In this document: one piece after another, positions 30,433 through 38,544 of the stretch | Position numbering within the stretch: position 1 is the first letter of the stretch | Layout of the letters: each line of letters starts with the position of its first letter | Assembly: GCF_029868385.1 (NCBI RefSeq) | Contig: NZ_JARWNX010000029.1 | Span: 1-64,000 of the forward strand | DNA from: Nocardia cyriacigeorgica | GTDB taxonomy: Bacteria; Actinomycetota; Actinomycetes; Mycobacteriales; Mycobacteriaceae | DNA: 64,000 nucleotides | Reading direction: 5' to 3' | Position numbers and translations under genes: made by a program | The notes under the pieces: generated by a model | Databases searched by the model: none | What the model was told of the DNA's origin: nothing | Seen by the model: the letters and a program-made list of their open reading frames with translations, nothing else

Positions 30433-30461
30433 CGAGAGCCGACCGACAGCGAATCGACAGC
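30433..30461 (+). promoter_or_regulatory. SARP-type operator: three heptamers at 11-bp spacing
   Basis: CGAGAGC (30433), CGACAGC (30444) and CGACAGC (30455) are direct repeats on one helical face with 4-base spacers. This is the standard geometry for the OmpR-like winged helix of SARP/AfsR regulators. They lie between the divergent regulator and the dehydrogenase, 54 bases before the dehydrogenase ATG, which suits activation of that gene. Confidence 0.65.
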
Positions 30462-30515
30462 GCCGCATCGCACAGTCGTCGGTGTCCGCACGACAACCGA
30501 ACCAGGAGATTCGAC

Positions 30516-31280
30516 ATGAGCAGCAACCTCACCGGCAAGAAGGCACTCGTCACCGGCGGCACCCACGGGATGGGGCTGGCGATCGTCAAGGCCCTGCTCG
30601 ATGCCGGCGCCGAGGTGGTCCTCACCGGCCGTAACGAGCAGACCCTCGAAGAGGCACGCACCGAACTCGCCGGGCAGGCCGCGCATGTGGTGCGCTCCGA
30701 TGCCGCGAGCATGGCGGATGTCGCGGCGTTGGCCGATACCGCGCGGGAGCGGCTCGGCCATATCGACCACCTGTTCGTCAACCACGGTATCGCCGCGTTC
30801 GCCGAACTCGCCGAGGTGACCGAAGAGGCATGGGACCGCCACTTCACCGTCAACACCAAGGGCGCCTTCTTCACCGTGCAGGCACTGGCTCCGCTGCTGG
30901 CCGACGGCGGCTCCATTGTGTTCACCACGGTCGGCAACGACCTGATCTTCCCGGGATTGAGCGCCTACTCCGCCTCCAAGGAAGCGGTGCGGGCCTTCGC
31001 GCATGTGCTGGCCGCCGAACTGTTGCCGCGCAAGATCCGAGTGAACTCGGTGGCGCCCGGCTTCATCGAGACGCCGACGATGGGCGTACCCGGCCTCAGC
31101 GAGCAGGAGCGTGCCGAGTTCGTGCGGCAGGGTCACGAATCCACGCCGCTGCGCCGGACCGGCACCGTGGAAGAGGTCGCGGCCGCGGCGTTGTTCCTTG
31201 CCGCCGAGGCCACCTTCAGCACCAATGTCGAGCTCGCGGTGGACGGTGGCTTCGCCCAGGGCCTGCCGGTCGCGCACTGA
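30516..31280 (+). CDS. Short-chain dehydrogenase/reductase
   Basis: This is a 254-residue classical SDR. TGGTHGMG at 13-20 is the TGxxxGxG NAD(P)-binding loop. NHGIAAFAEL holds the NxG-like element. YSASKEAV is the catalytic YxxxK, and the usual Ser position reads T in VFTTVG. The C-terminal NSVAPGFIETP and VDGGF motifs are typical. The GR pair after the second strand (LTGRN) favours NADP(H). A good AGGAG ribosome site precedes the ATG. It probably forms an operon with the DDN-like gene 10 bases downstream and is probably activated by the divergent AfsR-like regulator. Substrate unknown. Confidence 0.88.
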   Translation: MSSNLTGKKALVTGGTHGMGLAIVKALLDAGAEVVLTGRNEQTLEEARTELAGQAAHVVRSDAASMADVAALADTARERLGHIDHLFVNHGIAAFAELAEVTEEAWDRHFTVNTKGAFFTVQALAPLLADGGSIVFTTVGNDLIFPGLSAYSASKEAVRAFAHVLAAELLPRKIRVNSVAPGFIETPTMGVPGLSEQERAEFVRQGHESTPLRRTGTVEEVAAAALFLAAEATFSTNVELAVDGGFAQGLPVAH

Positions 31281-31290
31281 GGTCGTGGCG

Positions 31291-31746
31291 ATGTCCGACG
31301 ATCTCACCCGCGACGCCGTCCGCGACAGCCCCGATCCGTCGGTGGCCGAGCATGTGCGCCGCTATCTCGCGACCGACGGAGCCAGTGGTTATCTGGAAGG
31401 AGGTTCACCGAATCTGATCCTCACCCATCGCGGCCGGACCACCGGCAGGTTGCACCGCACCGGGTTGTTCTTCGGCGAGGACAACGACCGCTACATCCTC
31501 GTCGCCTCGGGTTCGGCCATCACCCACACCCATCCGCAGTGGTATCTCAACCTGATCGCGCAGCCGCTGGTCCAGGTGCAGATCCTCGCCGAGCGGTTCA
31601 CCGCGGTGGCCCGCACCGCCGAAGGCGCGCAGCGGCAACGTCTGTGGGATCTGATGACCGATATGGCGCCCGTCTATCACACCTATGCGGCACGCAGCAG
31701 GCGCACGATTCCGGTCGTCGTACTGGAACGGGTGCGGACTGCATAG
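31291..31746 (+). CDS. Deazaflavin (F420)-dependent nitroreductase-family protein (DDN-like)
   Basis: This is a 151-residue split-beta-barrel protein. NLILTHRGRTTGRLHRTGLF is the conserved GR(K/T)(S/T)G phosphate-binding loop. YILVASGSAITHTHPQWYLNL matches the family's 'ASGGG..P.WY.NL' core, followed by VQVQI. Members bind F420 and reduce quinones or nitro-compounds, or are of unknown use. Actinobacteria of the mycobacterial/nocardial type carry many paralogues. The ATG at 31291 follows the SDR stop by 10 bases. The product may work with the SDR on one redox substrate. A gap of 239 bases follows with no clear gene. Confidence 0.82.
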   Translation: MSDDLTRDAVRDSPDPSVAEHVRRYLATDGASGYLEGGSPNLILTHRGRTTGRLHRTGLFFGEDNDRYILVASGSAITHTHPQWYLNLIAQPLVQVQILAERFTAVARTAEGAQRQRLWDLMTDMAPVYHTYAARSRRTIPVVVLERVRTA

Positions 31747-31985
31747 CCTGCACATCGCGCCCGCAATGGCAGCACGATGGCCGGGCCGGGCAAGCCGGTG
31801 TTATTCGGCGGCAACGGCCGGCTTCTCGATGTGCAGCCGCAGGGCATTCGGTGTGGTCCGCGATCGCGGACTACCGATGAATTCGGGCCTCCCTCAGCGT
31901 CTACAAGATCGAATGGCGCGATCCAGCTGGATTGAGTCGATAACGAACAGTGGTTGACAGAAGATGATCGAAGGAACCGAACACC

Positions 31986-32309
31986 ATGAAGTACACGTTG
32001 ATCTACGCCCACGATCCTGCCACCTCCCGGCAGACCGACGACGAGGTCCAGGAATGGATCGAGTTCGACAACCAGGTCAAGGAAGCCGGGATCTTCGTCC
32101 ACGAGGCCGGGTTCCATCCTGGTGACGACGCCAAGGTGATCGAAGTGCGCGACGGTGATGCCACCGTCGACAAGGGGGTTTCCGGTGTCGTAGCGGCAGG
32201 GTTCTACGTCCTCGAGGTCTCCGATGAGGACACGGCCGTCTCGTGGGCGCAGCGCATCCCCACCGCACGGTACGGCCGAGTGGAAGTACGACAGGTAGTC
32301 GAATTCTGA
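31986..32309 (+). CDS. YCII-related protein
   Basis: This is a 107-residue protein of the YCII/DGPF dimeric alpha-beta-barrel type. It opens with MKYTLIYAHD, has a central ETG-like turn (HEAGFHPGDDAKVIEV), and ends with FYVLEVSDEDTAVSWAQRIP and a strand. DGPF-type members often accompany sigma factors or sit in catabolic operons, but no sigma factor is nearby. AAGGAA precedes the ATG. It is followed by a strong hairpin, so it ends its transcription unit. Confidence 0.8.
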   Translation: MKYTLIYAHDPATSRQTDDEVQEWIEFDNQVKEAGIFVHEAGFHPGDDAKVIEVRDGDATVDKGVSGVVAAGFYVLEVSDEDTAVSWAQRIPTARYGRVEVRQVVEF

Positions 32310-32328
32310 CCTGCGCGTGAGCGTGGAT

Positions 32329-32363
32329 CCGCGGGCCTGCCCCGAGCTCGGGTAGGCCCGCGG
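32329..32363 (+). terminator. GC-rich hairpin after the YCII gene
   Basis: CCGCGGGCCT and its exact complement AGGCCCGCGG enclose an inner CCCGAGCTCGGG palindrome, making a long stem about 20 bases past the YCII stop. There is no T-run. Confidence 0.65.
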
Positions 32364-32411
32364 CGGTGTGTGCATGGCTAGTGCTGTGCGCGATGTTCAT
32401 GCTGCAGTTCT

Positions 32412-32573
32412 TCATCGCGCGGTCGACTCGGTGACCTCTTCGGCCGCCGCTAGTTCGGCAGCGGGGCGAAGGCCGGATTCGGTCGCGCCCACCGACATGA
32501 CCGCGCGGGCGACCGACCATATGATCTCCGCGATGTCCAGTAGGCACCAGAAGTGATGGCGCTGGAGAATCAT
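32412..32573 (-). CDS. Possible small protein (53 aa), divergent from TetR gene
   Basis: The minus strand holds an ATG-to-TGA frame of 53 residues beginning MILQRHHFWCLLDIAEIIW. An amphipathic to hydrophobic helix (CLLDIAEIIWSVARAVMSVG) is followed by an acidic, alanine-rich tail. Third positions are about 79% G/C, better than the opposite frame, which supports coding. There is no clear ribosome site, and its start lies in the AT-rich promoter of the divergent TetR gene. No family recognised; it could be a remnant. Confidence 0.35.
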   Translation of the reverse strand: MILQRHHFWCLLDIAEIIWSVARAVMSVGATESGLRPAAELAAAEEVTESTAR

Positions 32574-32584
32574 CTAACTAAAAT

Positions 32585-32598
32585 AATATGATACTATT
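32585..32598 (+). promoter_or_regulatory. -10 box and imperfect palindrome for the TetR operon
   Basis: TATGAT at 32587-32592 is a good -10 element 12 bases before the GTG at 32605, which predicts a leaderless or nearly leaderless message. It lies within AATATGATACTATT, an imperfect inverted repeat that could be the regulator's own operator. The stretch is unusually AT-rich for this window. Confidence 0.5.
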
Positions 32599-32604
32599 CT
32601 ATCT

Positions 32605-33207
32605 GTGACCCGACATGCCGATGCCGAGCAACGAAGAACTCAGGTCGCCGAAGCACTACTGACCACAGTCGCCGAGCGAGGGCTGGCACGGACCACTCTG
32701 GCAGATGTCGCGGCCACGGCCGGGGTGTCGGTGGGCCTGGTGCAGCGCTATTTCCGCTCCAAGGACGAACTGCTGCGGTTCGGGTTCGACCACGTCTGTC
32801 GACGTACGCAGGAGCGGTTGCGTCGAGTCCCGATCGTGCCTCCGGTCCGGGAGATCGTCATTGCGCTGATGGAGCAGATCCTGCCCCTGGAACCTGAGCG
32901 AGAGAAGGAGTTGGGCGTCTGGCTGAGCTTCGTCCAGGCCTCGCTCACCGATCAGGAGATGGCCGCGATTCACCAGGCGGGCGTCACCGAGCTGATCGAC
33001 GGTCTCGCCGAGGCCTTCGAGGGGGCTCAAAGAGCCGGGGAGCTCGAGCCCGAGTTCGATGTCAGGGCCGAGGCCGCGGCGTTAGCGGCTTTCGTGGACG
33101 GGCTGTGCCTGCATCACGTGGCCACCAACAGCTTCGACGCCGCGAGTTCGCGTGCGGCGCTGCGGGCCTACATCGATCGGCTGTTTGACCGAGGCAGGCA
33201 CGGATGA
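32605..33207 (+). CDS. TetR-family transcriptional regulator
   Basis: This is a 200-residue repressor. Residues 9-55 hold the helix-turn-helix (VAEALLTTVAERG, then TTLADVAATAGVSVGLVQRYFRSKDELL). The C-terminal part resembles TetR_C_6/BetI-type ligand domains (VWLSFVQASL, AALAAFVDGLCLH). The GTG start has no Shine-Dalgarno but sits just behind a -10 box. Its TGA overlaps the next ATG (ATGA), so it is co-expressed with the GAP-family membrane protein and perhaps the oxidase. It probably represses its own operon. Confidence 0.87.
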   Translation: MTRHADAEQRRTQVAEALLTTVAERGLARTTLADVAATAGVSVGLVQRYFRSKDELLRFGFDHVCRRTQERLRRVPIVPPVREIVIALMEQILPLEPEREKELGVWLSFVQASLTDQEMAAIHQAGVTELIDGLAEAFEGAQRAGELEPEFDVRAEAAALAAFVDGLCLHHVATNSFDAASSRAALRAYIDRLFDRGRHG

Positions 33208-33914
33208 CACTCGTGGTGGGGCTGACAGGGCTCAGCCTGCTCGACAGCACAAGTTTCGGGACACTGCTGATTCCGATCTGGCTGCTGCTGACGCCGGGCC
33301 GGCTACGTACCGGGCGGATCTTCATCTACCTCGCCACCGTGGCACTGTTCTATTTCCTGGTGGGCATTCTGCTGGCCACCGGCGCCAATGCAGCGCTGGG
33401 AACCGTACAACGCGCGCTTGCAGAAGTCCCTTCGCTTCCGCTTCGGATCGGGCAGCTCACCGCCGGTGTGTTGATCATCGTATGGAGCTACCGACTGGAG
33501 GCCCGGGCCCGCCGTCAAGGCGACGAGCCGGGCAAAGTCCACCGATGGCGGACACGGGCGATGACGGGCTCGGGCAGCGCACGGGCGCTGATGAGTCTGG
33601 CCACCGTGGCGGCCGCTCTGGAGTTGGCCACAATGCTGCCCTACCTGGCCGCGATCGCGCTGATCGCCGACGCCGGCCTCGACTGGCAACTCACTGGCGG
33701 AGTCCTCGCCGGATACTGCGCGATTATGGTGGTCCCGGCTGCGGCCCTGGCCATTGCGAGGCTCGCCGCCCATCAGCGGATGGATCCGCTCCTGCAGCGG
33801 CTCAACGCATGGCTCACCAAGAACAGCGCCAAACTGCTGGGCTGGACCGTCGGCGGCCTCGGCATCGCCCTGGCCGTCAACGCGGTCGTCAACCTGCTGG
33901 TTGCCGGAAGGTGA
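33204..33914 (+). CDS. GAP/SfLAP-family integral membrane protein (LysE-like)
   Basis: This is a 236-residue protein with about six hydrophobic segments (near 3-28, 36-58, 78-95, 120-150, 160-185 and 212-233). The start MTLVVGLTGLSLLDSTSFGTLLIPIWLLL, read in pieces, is characteristic of the SfLAP 'Sap, sulfolipid-1-addressing' (GAP) family, which includes proteins needed for glycolipid export in mycobacteria and resembles LysE transporters. A cytoplasmic basic loop (RARRQGDEPGK) lies in the middle. It is translationally coupled to TetR. The cargo may be a lipid, but nothing in the sequence fixes it. Confidence 0.78.
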   Translation: MTLVVGLTGLSLLDSTSFGTLLIPIWLLLTPGRLRTGRIFIYLATVALFYFLVGILLATGANAALGTVQRALAEVPSLPLRIGQLTAGVLIIVWSYRLEARARRQGDEPGKVHRWRTRAMTGSGSARALMSLATVAAALELATMLPYLAAIALIADAGLDWQLTGGVLAGYCAIMVVPAAALAIARLAAHQRMDPLLQRLNAWLTKNSAKLLGWTVGGLGIALAVNAVVNLLVAGR

Positions 33915-34027
33915 TGTTCGGCTGACTTCCGGATCCGCGCGCGGCTTCAGGCATCTCGTCCTCGCCTGGGGCGCCCGGCACGTCCACCGTCTTTGTATAT
34001 GAGCTGCTTCCAGGAGGAGGAAGTTCG

Positions 34028-35644
34028 ATGAACATGCCTGATCGCCGCGCCGTTCTGGCCGGTCTGACCGTCGGCGCGGTGGGAGGCCTCGCCACCGGCG
34101 GCGTGGGCGGCTGGGCCGTATCCCGGTCGACCACCGCAGCGACGCCCGCCACCTACCCACCGGCGGACAAGGTGGGTAGCCGCGACACCCGATACCCCGA
34201 TCTGGTCGCCAGGGGCGCCAACCAACGGTTTCGCGCCGCACCGGACTACATTCACATGGCCTCCTCTACCGACCAGGTCGTTGCCGCAGTCGCCGAGGCT
34301 GTGAGCGCTGGGAAACGCATCGCCGTCCGCAGTGGTGGAGGTTGCTTCGCCGACTTCGTGGACAACCCCGATACCGAGGTCATCATCGACCTGGCCGGGA
34401 TGACCGGCCTGTGGTACGACTCCGCTCTGCGGGCGTTTGCGATCGAACCGGGCATTCAGCTCGGAGAGCTGTATCGGCGACTGTTCCTCGGGTGGGGAGT
34501 GACCGTCCCGCTCGGCAGTTGCCCTGAGGTGGGGGCAGGCGGGCATATCGTGGGCGGTGGGCACGGTGCGATGTCGCGGCTGCACGGGCTAGGCGTCGAC
34601 CACCTGTACGCCGTCGAGGTCGTGACCGTCGACGCCTCGAACACAGTGCGGGTCAGCGTGGCCACCTGTGAGTCCCATGATCCCAACCGCGACCTGTGGT
34701 GGGCGCATACGGGAGGCGGCGGCGGCAATTTCGGCGTGCTGACCCGTTACTGGATGCGGACACCCGGTGCGGCCGGTGACGACCCGCGGCACCTGCTGCC
34801 GCGCCCACCCGCGATGGTGCTGGACTTCCAATTGGTGTGGGGATGGGACCAGCTCGACCATGAGTCGTTCACCAGGTTGGTTCGCCAGCACGGCCGATGG
34901 CACGCCGCCAACAGCGCGCCTGATTCCCCCGGCACCGCCCTGCACAGCGCGCTGCTGCTGTTCGGGACCAGACTCGGCGCGGTCATCGTGAAGGGGCAGG
35001 TGGTCGGCCCGCAGGCCGAGCGCACGCTGGCCGGTTACGTCGCCGCTCTCACCGCGGGCATGAGCGCACCGCATCACCTCGAGCAGGCGTACCGCCCCTG
35101 GCTCGAGAACCAGACCTCGGCGGGCGACAGTGAGGAAGTTCTCGGCTCCCGCTTCGTCGTCAAGACCGGGTATCTGCGCGACCGGTTCACCGACGCGCAG
35201 ATCCAGGTGCTGTGGCAAGCCCTGTCCGCCCGGCCCGAAGCCGGGCCGCAGGGCGCGGTGTGGCTGGTCTCCACCGGTGGCAAGGTCAATGCCGTCCGCC
35301 CTGGCGATACCGCCGTCGCGCAACGCGACTGTGTGCTCAAGGCCATCTTCACCGCGTCCGGTTCGTCTGCCGAGGACGACGCCGCACATCAGCAGTGGGT
35401 ACGCGACCTCTACCGGGAGGTATACGCCACAACCAGTGGCGTACCGTCCCACAACGCCCGAAACGGCGGCTGTTACATCAACTACCCCGACCCCGACCTG
35501 GCCGACCCCGAACAGAACACCTCCTCCGTGCCCTGGCACGCCCTCTACTACGGGAAGAACTACGCCCGGCTCCAACAGGTGAAGCGAACGTGGGATCCAC
35601 GAAACCACTTCCGGCACGCCCTATCGGTACAACCGCCCGACTGA
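34028..35644 (+). CDS. Tat-exported FAD-linked oxidase, berberine-bridge (BBE) type
   Basis: This is a 538-residue protein with a strong GGAGGA ribosome site. The N-terminus has a twin arginine (PDRRAVLAGLTVGAVGG) and a hydrophobic run, which indicates Tat export. Residues about 70-240 are the PCMH FAD-binding domain. GSCPEVGAGGHIVGGG near 163-178 provides the Cys (C165) used for 6-S-cysteinyl FAD linkage. The segment that normally reads RSGGH, giving the 8-alpha-histidyl link, reads RSGGGC here (G105), so one covalent bond should be missing. The C-terminal BBE motif is present (YYGKNYARLQQVKRTWDP). Substrates in the family are sugars, alkaloids and aromatic alcohols, unknown here. It lies 113 bases after the GAP gene. 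Confidence 0.85.
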   Translation: MNMPDRRAVLAGLTVGAVGGLATGGVGGWAVSRSTTAATPATYPPADKVGSRDTRYPDLVARGANQRFRAAPDYIHMASSTDQVVAAVAEAVSAGKRIAVRSGGGCFADFVDNPDTEVIIDLAGMTGLWYDSALRAFAIEPGIQLGELYRRLFLGWGVTVPLGSCPEVGAGGHIVGGGHGAMSRLHGLGVDHLYAVEVVTVDASNTVRVSVATCESHDPNRDLWWAHTGGGGGNFGVLTRYWMRTPGAAGDDPRHLLPRPPAMVLDFQLVWGWDQLDHESFTRLVRQHGRWHAANSAPDSPGTALHSALLLFGTRLGAVIVKGQVVGPQAERTLAGYVAALTAGMSAPHHLEQAYRPWLENQTSAGDSEEVLGSRFVVKTGYLRDRFTDAQIQVLWQALSARPEAGPQGAVWLVSTGGKVNAVRPGDTAVAQRDCVLKAIFTASGSSAEDDAAHQQWVRDLYREVYATTSGVPSHNARNGGCYINYPDPDLADPEQNTSSVPWHALYYGKNYARLQQVKRTWDPRNHFRHALSVQPPD

Positions 35645-35879
35645 GCCAAGCCCCGGTCATCGGACTACATGTGATGCGTCACGCGGCGCCATCGGTCACC
35701 GGAATCTCGCGTGCAGTCTGCTGCTGATGCGCCGCCATATGCCGGTACCGCCCGCTCAACAAGTTGAGGGACCGTTTTGCGTTCAATGCCCGGCGTGGTG
35801 TGCAACGCCATGAAACCGGTCGATGCCCTCGGAGGTGGGCTGCTCGACGCGCACCTGTGAATTCGCAACCAGGCTACCG

Positions 35880-36056
35880 ATGCGCCGTCGCGGCCCGTTC
35901 TCCGACCAAGTCGACACCGCCGTCCATCTCTACGAACTCGGCCGGACACTCGCACACGTAGGCAATCATTTCGACGTCGACCACACCACCTCCCTGGCCG
36001 CACTGCGTCGACGCGGAATACCCACGCGAGATCTTCGACGGCGGGCTCGCGCATGA
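35880..36056 (+). pseudogene. Relic of a helix-turn-helix (resolvase/transposase-type) protein, copy A
   Basis: A short open stretch encodes VDTAVHLYELGRTLAHVGNH and then DHTTSLAALRRRGIPTRD. This is the C-terminal DNA-binding pattern of serine recombinases and related transposition proteins (helix, 'LYE.G.SLA.V', 'TT...AL...GI..R'). No catalytic domain precedes it. A related but frameshifted copy is at 59183-59357 in the same orientation. The preceding 235 bases (35645-35879) have no recognisable gene. Confidence 0.55.
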
Positions 36057-36094
36057 CCCATGGACCGTTTCCGTTATCGCAGAATTCGGCTCTA

Positions 36095-38257
36095 TCACCG
36101 GGGATGCAGCGTAACCGGCAATGCCGAAGGCGACAGAACGAAATCTTTGGTCAAGGCCCGCACCGCGTAATCCGGATCAGGAATGGGCCGCCAGCGGGAC
36201 AGCAGTGCGGCAGAGGCAAGGGCGATCTCCAGGTTCCCGAAATGTTCGCCCGGGCACCTTCGGCGGCCGACACCGAACCACAGGTTGGACTTCTTGTCCA
36301 GCTCACCGATACGCTCCGGAGACCAACGGTCCGGGTCGAATGCTTCCGGGTTGGCGAAATAGCGTCTATCGTGCTGAATCATATAGGGGCTGGACATTAT
36401 TGCGGTGCCATCGGGAACAAGGAGCCCGCCGACGGCGATATCGCCATCGGCCGTCACCGCGTTGACCCACGGAGCCCAGAACCGGAGCGTCTCTGTCACC
36501 ACCTGTTTCAGATAGGGAAGCCGGGTGAGATGCTCGGGTCGAACGGGCTCACCACCGACTACGCTGTCGAGTTCGGCGTAGAGCCGCTCGGCGATGGCGG
36601 GCCTGCGCATGACCTCATGCCACAACCAGCCTGCCATCGATGCCGTCGTTCCGATTCCCCCGGACAGCATCATGATCACATCATCGATGATGTGATCATC
36701 GGACAGCGTGTCACCCCGCTCGTCGGTGTGCCGGATGAGCGCAGACACCACATCGTGGAAGTCCTCGTCACGGCGGCGATACTCGGCGACCATCCCACCG
36801 ATGGCAGCGCGCAGTTCCCGCGCCTCGCGCCGCCACCGCCGGTTGGCGAATATCCGCAGCCGCCGTACCTGCGGCGGCAGCGCGGTCCGCACGATGATCT
36901 CGCTGAGCAGCGAGGGCACGGTGGCACCGATCCGGCGGCGCACGTCATCGCTGAAATCGGCGGTGAACAGGGTGGCGGTCATGGTATCCAGGATCAGGCC
37001 GTTCGCCTCTGCCATGAGGTTCACTCGCCCATCCGCGGGTAGGCCCGCCGACCAACGTTCAGCGATATCCGCCGCCGATTCGGCATAAACCGCGAGACGC
37101 GCCTGCCGCAGGGCCGGGCCGATCATCCGGCGCCGCGCCTTGTGTTCCTCACCACGCAGCACATTCACCGAGCTCCCCGCGAGGTCTTCGATCGCTTCGC
37201 GGAGATCTTCCCGATCCACCTCGGCACCAAGACCGACTTCGCGTACCAGATCCGGCGTCGTCAGCAGATAGCCGCTCTTCTGACCGAATCGGACCCGAAC
37301 CACCGGCCCCAGGTCCGAGAGCGCGGTGACGAATCCGCGGGCGTCGCGCAGCGCGCGCAGACTGTGCCCTACCAGGGGCCATCCACCAGGCGCGACGGGC
37401 ACCTCGGAAAGGCTCTGTGGCATTTGCTGTTCCGGGCTGCCTGCGTCTCGCGCAGTGACCTGCCGATAGGTGTGCAGCATCCGCTCGGCATACCGCACCG
37501 CAGCACGATGCGTCGCCGCCGCGTTCCGTATTTCGTCGAGCGCGGTCCGATCGCAGGCGAACTTCTCGATGGCCTCGGCAATCGCTGACGGCGACGGGTC
37601 CGCAGTGCTCATGCAGTCCCCAGGCAGTTCGTCACCGGTGCCTCGGGGCGCGATCTCGACGGCGCGGGCCACCCCGTGCGCAAGCAGTCGGTCGACGACA
37701 CGCCGAGTCGGCGCGATGACCTGGTCGGCTTCCTGCGCATGCTCGACAAGTACACGCCAGGCATGCCGGACCGCACGTTTTTCCGTGGGTGCCGGATTCC
37801 GCCGCCGACGGTGCGCGGATCGACCGAACAGGGCCTGCAGTACCAGCGTCGCCGGGTAGGGCACAGCTGCGAAGTGTTCGATCGGCGTATCGCCACTGGC
37901 ATGCACGGTATGCACCAGTGGAATCCGATGCCGGCGTGCGGCCCTTGCACCGGCGATCGCAACGCCGTGGACAGTGTGGGTGTGTACTAGATCGATCGGC
38001 CCGCGAGCGGCGAATGCATTATCAATCAGGTCCGCGTTCCGTTTGGTGGGCAACACGATCGGGATATGCTTCACCGCAAACCTGCCGATTGTCTCCAACG
38101 GCACCACATGCGCTGTGGTGCGTTCCTCCGGACCGGCGGCGACAAACAAGGTCACCTGATGCCCCCCGCTTTCGAGGCCGTTGCAGAGTGAGTCGATTAC
38201 CGTGCGGATATCGGAATGAATTGCGGGCATATAGTCGACGAATATTGCAACATGCAC
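36095..38257 (-). CDS. Glycosyltransferase (GT4-like, C-lobe missing) fused to cytochrome P450
   Basis: One uninterrupted frame gives 720 residues from GTG at 38257 (VHVAIFVDYMP is the usual GT4 start; an ATG at 38287 is also in frame). Residues 1-204 are a GT4-type N-lobe (SGGHQVTLF, IDLVHTHTVHGVAIAG, LVHTVHASG). The nucleotide-sugar-binding C-lobe, with its GR...K and EX7E motifs, is absent. Only a short tail (SAIAEAIEKFACDR...MLHTYRQV) remains before the P450. Residues about 280-720 are a complete P450: I-helix GGIGTTAS, ExxR in ETLRF, heme-binding FGVGRRRCPGE. An internal ATG at 37423 would yield a normal 442-residue P450. The P450 probably oxidises the product of the upstream synthase. 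The transferase half is probably inactive. Confidence 0.8.
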   Translation of the reverse strand: MHVAIFVDYMPAIHSDIRTVIDSLCNGLESGGHQVTLFVAAGPEERTTAHVVPLETIGRFAVKHIPIVLPTKRNADLIDNAFAARGPIDLVHTHTVHGVAIAGARAARRHRIPLVHTVHASGDTPIEHFAAVPYPATLVLQALFGRSAHRRRRNPAPTEKRAVRHAWRVLVEHAQEADQVIAPTRRVVDRLLAHGVARAVEIAPRGTGDELPGDCMSTADPSPSAIAEAIEKFACDRTALDEIRNAAATHRAAVRYAERMLHTYRQVTARDAGSPEQQMPQSLSEVPVAPGGWPLVGHSLRALRDARGFVTALSDLGPVVRVRFGQKSGYLLTTPDLVREVGLGAEVDREDLREAIEDLAGSSVNVLRGEEHKARRRMIGPALRQARLAVYAESAADIAERWSAGLPADGRVNLMAEANGLILDTMTATLFTADFSDDVRRRIGATVPSLLSEIIVRTALPPQVRRLRIFANRRWRREARELRAAIGGMVAEYRRRDEDFHDVVSALIRHTDERGDTLSDDHIIDDVIMMLSGGIGTTASMAGWLWHEVMRRPAIAERLYAELDSVVGGEPVRPEHLTRLPYLKQVVTETLRFWAPWVNAVTADGDIAVGGLLVPDGTAIMSSPYMIQHDRRYFANPEAFDPDRWSPERIGELDKKSNLWFGVGRRRCPGEHFGNLEIALASAALLSRWRPIPDPDYAVRALTKDFVLSPSALPVTLHPR

Positions 38258-38544
38258 TGTGTAACCATAGTCGAGCCGTCCGGTCATTCCCTGAGGCGGA
38301 AACAGGCGAGCACGGCGCAGATAAGGTATGGATTGACATCGGGAACGCTTGGGGCAGAACGGTCCCGATCGCGGCCGGCTCGTCCGAGCCGAGGCGGAGC
38401 TGACACAACTCGAGTGGCTCGTCAGCCCTGCACCGGTCCCCCAGGGTTTGACGAGGGCTTTCATTTCTCGGACCGGCGCACCAGGCTCCGGCACCTACGG
38501 CCGGCTCGCGTCGCCCCGGGTGTCCACGGGCCCGATTCCGGTGA

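Noticed and set aside
30401..30937. N-terminal extension of the AfsR-like frame
   Set aside because: The frame is open, but the added 179 codons are antisense to the dehydrogenase and do not look like protein. The family start VRFGVLGPL is at 30400.
31747..31985. Minus-strand stretch ending RLHIEKPAVAAE as a possible gene tail
   Set aside because: It reads like protein for only about 28 codons and has no start; too short to support a gene.
35665..36054. Minus-strand frames over the HTH relic
   Set aside because: The plus strand carries the recognisable helix-turn-helix, so the minus frames are its shadows. The same applies to 59039-59431.
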